This document shows positions 27,261 to 34,852 of a DNA stretch of 64,000 bases, one piece after another. Each line of letters starts with the position of its first letter. Within the stretch, counting starts at the first letter, position 1. This stretch comes from Pseudomonadales bacterium (GTDB taxonomy: Bacteria; Pseudomonadota; Gammaproteobacteria; Pseudomonadales; Pseudohongiellaceae), in contig JACKOJ010000001.1 of NCBI GenBank assembly GCA_024234325.1, forward strand, positions 186,001 to 250,000, read 5' to 3'. The notes beneath the pieces are model-generated. The model saw nothing but the letters and a program-made list of their open reading frames with translations, was not told where the DNA came from and did no database searches. A program made the translations under genes and the position numbers.

Positions 27261-28436
27261 TTATTTCATCGTTGCCACATGCACCATGCCCATGGCATCG
27301 CGCGAGCGGTTGCGCTCGGATCGTGACAGCTCTCCCACCGCAGGGCCGCCCTGATCATAGATCCCACCCCGCAGTGCGAAGACCAGATAATCCAGCGGCT
27401 TGAGGACCGCATCGGAATTCTTGTCGGTAAAGACCGCGACGGCGGCATCCATCCTGGCCTCACGATCCATGACATTGGGGTAGGCCAGGATATCGGCGAG
27501 CACCGTTTCCAGAATATTCAGATTGTCCAGAATGATTGCCGCCTCCGGTGACTGTGTGTACAGGTCTGGCGCAATCGCTGGCGCCAGGGGCTGCTCACTC
27601 GGCGCCGGGAACATGCTCATCCCGCCATCCGTGCCGACCTTGTTCCAGAAACGCTCCATGGCAACGCTCATGCTGCCGGCAAACTGCTTGTCCAGCTCGC
27701 CCAGAATGATGGCCTCAAGCGAGGCCAGTTGCAGCCAGTGCTGTGTCCACATCAGGCCGCTCAGCCGGGGAAACGCCGTCTTGAATCCATCCGACTGATC
27801 GTGATTGACCAGATAGTTACTCACACTCAGGAGCGGGCTTACCGAGTGACGCTCATCGCTGAGGTACTCCGCTATCGCCCCTTCCACTGCTGCGGGTTTG
27901 TCTGTGATGCCCGCATCCAGGTAGATCTCGAACAGCGAATTCTCGAAGTCGCGTCCGCGGCGCAGCACTTCTGCCGCGTGACGACCAATGGCTGCATTGT
28001 CGAGAAAGGCGTTTTCCACCTCCTCATTCCCATGACTGGCGCGCATAACACTCAACAGTTGGACGCGAGCCTCCACTTCTCCCTGGGGGTAAGGGCTGTT
28101 GCTCATGGAGTGCGTCACGCCACTGTGAGTCATCATGCCGCTTGCCATCATTTCGCTCATGGTCATTTTTTTCATCATGCCCAAGTGATCTGCCAGTTCT
28201 GCGCGCTCAGCCTTGTAGGCCGGGTCGGCATTGATTTTGGCTACCGCCTCAAAGGTTTGTGCCTGAGTGAGATTGAAGGCATTGAGCAGATCGGCGAGCT
28301 GGGGATATTCCGCCCGAACCTTGCTGCCCGCCTGCGCAAAGGCAGCCTGCGAGGCGACGCTCACAACTGCGGCACAGGCAATTGTGGCGAGTAATGTTCT
28401 TGCTGGCTTGACCCAGCCTTGTTGACTGTTTTCCAT
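27261..28436 (-). CDS. secreted protein of unknown function, third gene of the Cu-monooxygenase operon
   Basis: I do not recognise this 391-residue family. It has a signal peptide (hydrophobic 17-35, ending AAFAQ), then a largely helical domain. A Met-rich stretch (HLGMMKKMTMSEMMASGMMTHSGVTHSM, about residues 85-112; two halves of one run) could bind copper. There is no haem motif and no membrane anchor after the signal. ATG 28436 follows AGGAGAGG. It lies 101 nt after the second operon gene, behind a hairpin. Association with a cytochrome c-copper monooxygenase suggests a partner, copper-handling or scaffold role, which is inference. Confidence 0.75.
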   Translation of the reverse strand: MENSQQGWVKPARTLLATIACAAVVSVASQAAFAQAGSKVRAEYPQLADLLNAFNLTQAQTFEAVAKINADPAYKAERAELADHLGMMKKMTMSEMMASGMMTHSGVTHSMSNSPYPQGEVEARVQLLSVMRASHGNEEVENAFLDNAAIGRHAAEVLRRGRDFENSLFEIYLDAGITDKPAAVEGAIAEYLSDERHSVSPLLSVSNYLVNHDQSDGFKTAFPRLSGLMWTQHWLQLASLEAIILGELDKQFAGSMSVAMERFWNKVGTDGGMSMFPAPSEQPLAPAIAPDLYTQSPEAAIILDNLNILETVLADILAYPNVMDREARMDAAVAVFTDKNSDAVLKPLDYLVFALRGGIYDQGGPAVGELSRSERNRSRDAMGMVHVATMK

Positions 28437-28475
28437 CGCATCCTCTCCTGCTTCTAGCTTTAAGCCCTTAAACAA

Positions 28476-28509
28476 AAAGCCCCGAACCACATAACTGACC
28501 CGGGGCTTT
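28476..28509 (-). terminator. intra-operon hairpin with T-run
   Basis: A perfect 9-bp stem (AAAGCCCCG / CGGGGCTTT) with a 16-nt loop is followed on the minus strand by TTTTTG. It lies between the second and third genes of the operon and would reduce read-through into the 391-residue protein gene. Confidence 0.7.
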
Positions 28510-28537
28510 CTGTTTGTGCCTCGTGGAGGTCCCTTCC

Positions 28538-29470
28538 TTAGTTGGTAACCTTCACAGGAACGTAGGCGTTGGACCAGCAGCACTGGTTGTCGAACTGACT
28601 GTCCGGTGCCGCGAAGTTATCAACACGCAGACGGATGACATAGTCGCCTGGCTCTGAGAACGTTGCCATGGTCTTGGTTTCTGACCAGTCACCGCTTGCG
28701 TACATGGACTCGTTACCAGACTCGCCACGCTCACGACCGGTGATTTTCGGGTTGTCGAATGTCACCACGGCGCCTTCCGGACCCTGATGTTCGATCCATT
28801 CTGTCCCAAGCGGGAAGAACTGGGTCTTCACTTCGTAACCGCGTCGATCCCCACGATCCTGAACGAACGCACTCAGCTCAATGGGCTTGCCCACCTTGGC
28901 ATTCAACGGCGCAGCGTAGATTCCTTCACGGCTGACGGACTCGGGGCCGTCTTTCTTGAAGCGAATCGCCGGGTTCAGGGAACCCATCGCTGCGATGTCG
29001 TTACTCATTTCATAGGCGGGAGAAGTTGCACGCCCGGGAACGGAGTAGGTGTAGCCAGCGTGGTTCAAAGTCCAGACGACCTCTGTACCTGCCATGTCAG
29101 CAGGAACCGTGACGGCAAACACACCGCGCTCCTGCAGACCCACGAAACCACCGCGGCTGTACACAGGGAAATGGGTCGGTTGAACGCCATCAAACTGTGC
29201 TGGCTCAATGTGGTTGTTGGCACCCAGAGGGATGTCAACAACTTCTTCACGGTTGCGGTTCACAAAACCGAAGATCATCGTCACGGAACCGTCATCGTTC
29301 TTGATCCAGCCGTTGAACATCGGGCCTACCAGGTCGCCGGTGCTCTTGCGAGCGGCTAACTGGTAGTTACGCAGATGCTCGGGAAGCTGCGCATGTACTG
29401 CTGACGCGACGGTCATGCTTACCAGTGCGGCGGCGACTACGCTGCCTGCCATACGCTTGAAATTGCTCAT
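28538..29470 (-). CDS. secreted protein of unknown function, second gene of the Cu-monooxygenase operon
   Basis: A 310-residue secreted protein with a signal peptide ending AVHAQ. I recognise no catalytic motif. The sequence is beta-rich with Ig-like phrases (FAVTVPADMAGTEVVWTLNHAG, ATFSEPGDYVIRLRVDNFA) and ends with a Cys-Cys pair (NQCCWSNAYVPVKVTN). The C-terminal half resembles a domain for binding or presenting a partner. Its ATG overlaps the stop of the cytochrome c-copper monooxygenase gene by 1 nt (TAATG), so the two are made together and probably work as a complex. Confidence 0.78.
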   Translation of the reverse strand: MSNFKRMAGSVVAAALVSMTVASAVHAQLPEHLRNYQLAARKSTGDLVGPMFNGWIKNDDGSVTMIFGFVNRNREEVVDIPLGANNHIEPAQFDGVQPTHFPVYSRGGFVGLQERGVFAVTVPADMAGTEVVWTLNHAGYTYSVPGRATSPAYEMSNDIAAMGSLNPAIRFKKDGPESVSREGIYAAPLNAKVGKPIELSAFVQDRGDRRGYEVKTQFFPLGTEWIEHQGPEGAVVTFDNPKITGRERGESGNESMYASGDWSETKTMATFSEPGDYVIRLRVDNFAAPDSQFDNQCCWSNAYVPVKVTN

Positions 29471-30792
29471 TATCGACCTCCTGCGGATACCATGCGTTGA
29501 TCGCGATCCTGACGTTCCGCCAGCAGCTTCTGATAGCCTTCGTCATCCAGGTGCGTTACCGCAATCCAGGCGTGAGACATCTCATCCGTTGTTCTCTGGC
29601 CAGCCCCTACCCACTGATCCGGATCAGGGTTGCGCGGGTTGTTTTCAGTGTTGTCGTACCAGGACGTCAGGATGATGGTGGCACCGGCCGGAATCAGCGG
29701 CTGATAGCCATCTTCATACGTGTGGCTGTGGTTCCAGCCTGCGTTCCAGTTGGACGCCTGACTGATGGTCTCGCGACGGCCAGTGGCGGGGTAGAACACT
29801 TCCATGGACATGGCCACACCGCGCAGGTGCAGGTGAGGCTGCCAGCTGTCGATACGAACCGGATGATCAAAGGAATGGAAACCTTGAGTCATCAGGGTGC
29901 CGTGCGGAGGAATCAGGTAGTCGCCGCCGCCGTCCAGGTTGTACAGTTTCAGGTCCTGACGATAGGCAGTCTTCTCATCGAAGTTGTCTTCTTCGTCGTA
30001 GTACCAGATGCCTACTGTTACCTGATCGTCTTTTACAGCCTTGCCATCGGGGTAGTAGTGAATACTCCACGCCACTTTGGAATTTGCAGGCGCAGACCGA
30101 CAGGCGCCTTCCGGCGTCTTCTCACCCAGCTTGCCGAACGCAAACTCGGACAGACGGTCGTAGGTTACCCACTCACCCTCTTCGTTCTGTACGAGGAAGT
30201 GAGAGTTCGCGTGGTGCGTGGAACCGTGAGCGGCCACGGAAGGCTTTGTTTCAACCGCCTTGATGCATCGCGTTTCGGTGATGCCGGAATCCACTTCCGG
30301 TTCCCACCACAGGTCCTGGCCGTTCGCCGGCACATCCCACGGAGTGGACTTGATCAGGTGATCGGGCGGGCCAAGCTCGGCGGCCAGACGCCACTCGCCC
30401 AGCGCCGGGAATTCACGGGGCGCAGGCAGGTCTTCCGGATTGCCCAGCGGAGAGCCGGCATTCACCCAGTCAACGATAGTGTCGATGTCTTCCTGAGACA
30501 GACGCCAATCGTTTTTCAGGTGCTGCACGCCAACGTCTCTATCGTACTGATAGGGAGGCATTTCGCGCTGAGCGACTTTCATCTGAATCAGCGGAGCCCA
30601 GGGGCGTACTTCTTCATAAGACATAAGGGACATCGGTCCGATTTGCCCGGGCTGGTGGCAAATCTGGCAGTTGTCCTGAAGGATTCGTGACACTTCTTTT
30701 GCATACGTCGGGTGCCCGTCTTCGGCGGCGCTAGCAAATGCGGGCACCAAAGCCATTGCCGAGACCAGCCCTATTACTTTGCTTTTTTCCAT
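29470..30792 (-). CDS. cytochrome c fused to a PHM/DBH-like copper monooxygenase
   Basis: A 440-residue secreted protein. Signal peptide 1-23 is followed by a cytochrome c domain with CQICH (42-46) and then a two-domain fold of the copper type II monooxygenase family (peptidylglycine hydroxylating and dopamine beta monooxygenases). All six copper ligands can be placed in canonical order: His193-His194 (STHHAN) and His245 (WSIHYYP) for CuH; His320 and His322 (PHLHLRG) and Met405 (TTDEMSHAW) for CuM. The haem would replace ascorbate as electron donor. I chose ATG 30792 after CTGGAGAGAACC. It heads a three-gene operon. The substrate is unknown. Confidence 0.85.
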   Translation of the reverse strand: MEKSKVIGLVSAMALVPAFASAAEDGHPTYAKEVSRILQDNCQICHQPGQIGPMSLMSYEEVRPWAPLIQMKVAQREMPPYQYDRDVGVQHLKNDWRLSQEDIDTIVDWVNAGSPLGNPEDLPAPREFPALGEWRLAAELGPPDHLIKSTPWDVPANGQDLWWEPEVDSGITETRCIKAVETKPSVAAHGSTHHANSHFLVQNEEGEWVTYDRLSEFAFGKLGEKTPEGACRSAPANSKVAWSIHYYPDGKAVKDDQVTVGIWYYDEEDNFDEKTAYRQDLKLYNLDGGGDYLIPPHGTLMTQGFHSFDHPVRIDSWQPHLHLRGVAMSMEVFYPATGRRETISQASNWNAGWNHSHTYEDGYQPLIPAGATIILTSWYDNTENNPRNPDPDQWVGAGQRTTDEMSHAWIAVTHLDDEGYQKLLAERQDRDQRMVSAGGR

Positions 30793-31281
30793 GGTTCTCT
30801 CCAGTTTGAATTCAATGGCCCAATTACGTCGCCAATCGTAAGCGGCCTTCATAGCCAGGGTGTATTTCTACAGTTGTGAGTCTAGTGAGACGTACGCGCG
30901 ACGTATTGATTTAAGTCAAGAGATGTAAAGGCAGAGCATTCGAAGTTGTCACAAAGTGTTTCTGCGGGCGGGGAAATTATCTTCTAGCTGATTTTTCCTT
31001 AATGTTTTCAATAAGAAAGACGACACCCTCATGTATTCGCTCAGTCATTATGGAATGGCTTTTATCCCAATGATTGAAGATAGGTTTCTATATGATGTTT
31101 GATATAGATCAAAGAAATCGGGTGGTTGCTGGAAACAGTTGAATGCAGATATGTGAGTTTCAAGTATTCACAGAAATTTGAAATCAGTCTGACACCGTTG
31201 ATTCAAATCACGGGGTCAGGTTCGTTGATGTAAAAAATGAAAGAGTCCGATAACGAGCAGTTTACTAGCTTCGTTGAGGGA
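30793..31281. promoter_or_regulatory. upstream region of the Cu-monooxygenase operon with FNR-type boxes
   Basis: This long AT-rich region contains three TTGAT-N4-ATCAA-like sites: 30906-30919 (one mismatch), 31099-31112 (perfect, TTGATATAGATCAA) and 31198-31211 (one mismatch). The first is centred about 41 bp upstream of a start predicted from a TAGACT -10 (30879-30884, minus strand), the classic class II FNR/ANR position. No gene is evident. Confidence 0.55.
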
Positions 31282-31405
31282 AGAGATTGATTCGGAATTT
31301 GGCTGAGCCAAATTCCTCACCCTGCGGGCAGCCTGCGGCTGTCCAAAACGCGATGCGTTTTGTCGAACTGGGGAGTTGAGCTCGAAGGGTGCCACAAAAT
31401 AAAAA
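31282..31405. repeat. structured repeat R, left copy flanking the defence island
   Basis: This 124-bp element matches 44125-44248 without gaps, with about seven differences by eye. It contains three small hairpins in a row: AATTTGGC/GCCAAATT, CAGCC/GGCTG and AAAACGC/GCGTTTT. Most differences between the copies fall in hairpin loops. The 3' part (GGGGAGTTGAGCTCGAAGG then GTGCCACAAA) looks like the T-arm and acceptor end of a tRNA. Confidence 0.8.
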
Positions 31406-31652
31406 TGGTCCATCATGAACTGCCGTCTGGCGATCAGATCAAGGACGGTGCGGGTCCTGTTGGAAATATCCTTGGCCCCTTCGCCGATTACCTAATTGGC
31501 AACGATATTGGCTATACACCAAGAGAAAGACTAGCAGCGAGAAGCCAGAAGCGAGCACGAATCCCTGGTGCTGGTTGAACGACCAAGACTCCCACTCGCT
31601 CATCAACATCATTGAAACGAACGCTGGGACTGCGTTAGGCTCCTTTGGCTAC
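31406..31652. other. left end of the island, no confident gene
   Basis: Between repeat R and the end of the Hsp90-like gene there is about 250 nt. A 72-codon plus-strand frame (31360-31578) starts inside the repeat and has no recognisable motif. I regard it as a remnant or chance frame. No integrase fragment is visible. Confidence 0.4.
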
Positions 31653-34600
31653 TCATTTCCGTCCCTCCAGTTCTGTGGCCACGGGCTGGCTGTCCGCGGA
31701 GACATCGTCCTCCGCCGCGAGAATGGCCTTAATGTCTATGACATGCATTGCGCTGAGGTAGATCGTCATGTCTCTCTGCGCGAGAATGATCTCAAGCTCG
31801 TTCCCGGTAAGGCCCTCGACCATATCGCGGATGATTTCCCTGCATCCATTCGCGTGGCGGTACATCGCCGAATGATTGGGGCAGAGCGAGAGATAGTTAT
31901 GGAAGTGACGCTTCTTGAGTCCCGGTAGAAATTCGACGATCTCAAAAAATTCTCTCCCATCATCCAATTTGAACGGCAGCGGGCCTCTGCAAATCTGGCA
32001 CGTCATCTCGCCGTCTTCGTTGCGATAGTGCTGCCGCAAATATTGCTCCGCTTCCACCTTCACCTCTTCACGGCCAATGGAAACGTATCGGCTGCGAATC
32101 TCGCTCACCTTGTCTGGCGCATTTTCCGCCTGTTCAGCAACATTCCGCGCACGCCGTTGGGGATTCGCCGGTTCTCGATCCGGAATAGCGGATTTTGCTG
32201 CAGCTTCGCGTTCCGCAAAGAACCTCTCCTGTTCTTCCTGGGGCAACGCTGCAAAACGTTTTGCCCGCTCCAGAGCACTGGCATCAGCAAAACCCGCTCT
32301 CTTGGCAACGTCTTCTTTTTCAAGCTTCTGTGCTGACAGGCGTTCAGCTTCACTGCCGAACTGGATTGCTTTCAAACCTCTGGAACCTGAATCAAAAGGA
32401 AACCCCTCCGGGAGTGTTCCTATGGACGCTTCCGCTGGGCGGATGAACTCTCCATCCCCCTGCGGAACCCATGCCGCCATCCGCAGTTCGTGCACGAGCA
32501 TCGAATCGGCACGGCGTGCTCCCCAACTCTGATTGCGCTGATAAGTTGCTTGCAAGTAATCAGGGTGCGATGGCAATGTCGTCAGCGTTCGCCAAACCAG
32601 CCGCGACAATTCGAGGCTAGGAGTCTTCAACAACTCAGCCAGTTTCGGGATAAAAAAATCACGATCGATGGGCGAGGTATATCTGTCGCCTCCGACACTT
32701 CGCAGATAGTCCCACTTCGGGTTCTGTCGACAGTCGCGGTTTTTGATCTTCAGGTTCGTCTGTGCACCCACGGCCTGGGCAAACGTCCCGATCTGATCCA
32801 GCTTGATGCCACCTTTCTGGTAGCACTCATGAAGTGACGCACATGCCGCATCTTCTCCCAATCTACCATAGTAGGCGCAAAGATCAGTCTCCATATAAGG
32901 CCTGTCGAGATAGATGCCTGCCGGCGTGTACCACCGACTGTCATCCCCTTGGAAGATGTAATAGTTGGCGAACAGCTTAGCCTGTTCGGGCTGCTTCTTT
33001 ACCAGGGCAACAAAACGTTTGAAGTCCCGCGAGTAGGTTTTCTCATTGCGAACCTCCGCTTCCTTTGTGTAACGTGCTTTCAGAATAAGTTCGACTTCCT
33101 CGGCCTCACCCAGCTCGCGCACGCCCAGGTCGGAAAGAAACTTCTTCGCCTTCTCCTGTTGGGGCTTCGACTTACCCGATGAATATACAAGCGCATCGAC
33201 TGTAGGCATTCCGTTACCGGTTTGATCGTTTTCAAAGAAGCATTGTGCGGCAACACCGAAAGCGCCGTCGCGCAAGCGCACGATCCTTAGGCTATTGAGC
33301 CTGTACAAGAATCCCGATTGGACGTTTTCGTCGTGCAAAAGGGCATAGAACTGTTGCAGCCACTCTGGTGACTTCTGTTCAAGCCACCGCATAAATTCCT
33401 CATCCGGCCCTGTCACGCAGTATGGCGAGACGTTGATATACCGGCTGCCCGTTGTGGTCTTTTCCTCAAACGTTTCTATAAACTCGTCGATACCCCACTC
33501 CTTTATCTCAAGGCCATCGAGGAAGTTGTCGATACGGCTGTTTCTCTGTGCTGCCCCGATAGCCCACAGCGGCGGGTCGTCGTCGTATTCCACGAGAAAC
33601 TCGATATCTTCCTCGGACAAGATGCTTTTCAGGGATGCCTTCGCCTGGATCAGGCGACTAGCGGCCGCGTGGTTCCGGTCATGGGTGGGCGTCAACGGGG
33701 AAAATTTCATCTCCTCAATGATCGCGTTGCGGATGGGCTGATAACGAGACGGTATCTGATCTTGCGGATTCGGCAGGATCGCCAGGAAGTCAGGCGTCAG
33801 CAAACCAAGGGCTTTGATCTTGTGCAGCGACCATCTGCAAAGCTCCGCGATCTGCTCGAACAAAGGCTCATTCGCTGGCGTCTCCTTGATGCTTGCGCGA
33901 CTCAACTCGGGGACGAATGGACCGTGCAGGTGGAACCGCAACCCGGAGGTTTCCTTGGCGGCGGTAAAAAACACAGCAACGCGCCCCTGGGGTGCCGGGA
34001 CGATCTTCAATTGTTCTGCCAACGGCTTTATCAAGTCAAACTGGTGCACGCTTGCTAGGAAGGCCAACGGGAACGCGATCGCAACACGATGAGTGGATAG
34101 GCCAGGAACCGATTGCTCAAACTTCAGAAAGTGCGAACTCGCCGTTGTCCGACCCTCGCACTGCTTCAGAATCTCGAAATGCGACTCCGAAAGCTCATGG
34201 CGAAGTACTTCGCCCGAGTCGCCATTGTCAATTCTCCACCTGATGGCTTGAAGGCTGGACAGGAACAGGAGCGTGGTCTCGTCCAAGTCATTGAGACCCT
34301 CCGCTATCTCAGCGTAAGCCTCCTTCGGTGGCTTCTTTGGGCTGTCAAAAGGAAACTCAAAACGGGTCCGGTCTCCAATGGACGAATCAGGTGCGATCGG
34401 CTCCGGCAGGATCATTTCGACAATGCGAAAGGAAAATTCACCGGACTGTACGGTCGGAGATTGCGTGTAAACAAAGACGGATTTGAATCCGACACCGAAC
34501 TTGCCGATCCTGTCCAACGCCTTGTCTTTGGTGCTATTGTGAATGCCTGTGATCGCCGTTACGTCGGCCTCCGTAAATACACGGCTACCATCATGCTCAC

Positions 34601-34835
34601 AAACGAGACGATCCTGCTTGAGTGTGAATGTAACTTGTGTCGCACCGGCATCTTCGGCGTTCTGAAGCAGTTCATAAACAAAGTGAGCGCGATCCGGGTA
34701 GAAGTCCTCGAAGATATCGAGATTGACCTCACCCTTGTTGGCGACAAGGGCGTCTATGAGTTTGCGACGCTTCTCTATCAGATCACTGAGAAAGCTGCCC
34801 TTCTGTGCGGCACACTGACTGGTCGCTGTCGTCAT
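31653..34835 (-). CDS. sacsin-like Hsp90-fold ATPase with C-terminal zinc/HNH-like motif
   Basis: A very large cytoplasmic protein of 1060 residues, the last gene of the island operon. The GHKL ATPase domain is N-terminal: ELLQNAEDAG (N-box, Glu55/Asn59), LVCEHDGS (G1) and IGKFGVGFKSV (G2), as in sacsin N-terminal domains. The middle is long and unrecognised. Near the end CQIC (946-949), HFHN and LCPNH form a C-x2-C...HxH...C-x2-H arrangement like a zinc or HNH-type module, preceded by a charged helix. It starts 17 nt after the Res-like helicase. Proteins of this ATPase type occur in several bacterial defence contexts, where they may act as sensors or clamps; the function here is inference. 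Confidence 0.83.
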   Translation of the reverse strand: MTTATSQCAAQKGSFLSDLIEKRRKLIDALVANKGEVNLDIFEDFYPDRAHFVYELLQNAEDAGATQVTFTLKQDRLVCEHDGSRVFTEADVTAITGIHNSTKDKALDRIGKFGVGFKSVFVYTQSPTVQSGEFSFRIVEMILPEPIAPDSSIGDRTRFEFPFDSPKKPPKEAYAEIAEGLNDLDETTLLFLSSLQAIRWRIDNGDSGEVLRHELSESHFEILKQCEGRTTASSHFLKFEQSVPGLSTHRVAIAFPLAFLASVHQFDLIKPLAEQLKIVPAPQGRVAVFFTAAKETSGLRFHLHGPFVPELSRASIKETPANEPLFEQIAELCRWSLHKIKALGLLTPDFLAILPNPQDQIPSRYQPIRNAIIEEMKFSPLTPTHDRNHAAASRLIQAKASLKSILSEEDIEFLVEYDDDPPLWAIGAAQRNSRIDNFLDGLEIKEWGIDEFIETFEEKTTTGSRYINVSPYCVTGPDEEFMRWLEQKSPEWLQQFYALLHDENVQSGFLYRLNSLRIVRLRDGAFGVAAQCFFENDQTGNGMPTVDALVYSSGKSKPQQEKAKKFLSDLGVRELGEAEEVELILKARYTKEAEVRNEKTYSRDFKRFVALVKKQPEQAKLFANYYIFQGDDSRWYTPAGIYLDRPYMETDLCAYYGRLGEDAACASLHECYQKGGIKLDQIGTFAQAVGAQTNLKIKNRDCRQNPKWDYLRSVGGDRYTSPIDRDFFIPKLAELLKTPSLELSRLVWRTLTTLPSHPDYLQATYQRNQSWGARRADSMLVHELRMAAWVPQGDGEFIRPAEASIGTLPEGFPFDSGSRGLKAIQFGSEAERLSAQKLEKEDVAKRAGFADASALERAKRFAALPQEEQERFFAEREAAAKSAIPDREPANPQRRARNVAEQAENAPDKVSEIRSRYVSIGREEVKVEAEQYLRQHYRNEDGEMTCQICRGPLPFKLDDGREFFEIVEFLPGLKKRHFHNYLSLCPNHSAMYRHANGCREIIRDMVEGLTGNELEIILAQRDMTIYLSAMHVIDIKAILAAEDDVSADSQPVATELEGRK

Positions 34836-34852
34836 CTCCGCTCCCTCTCATC

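Noticed and set aside
31360..31578. 72-codon plus-strand gene at the island edge
   Set aside because: It starts inside repeat R and shows no motif or ribosome-binding site.
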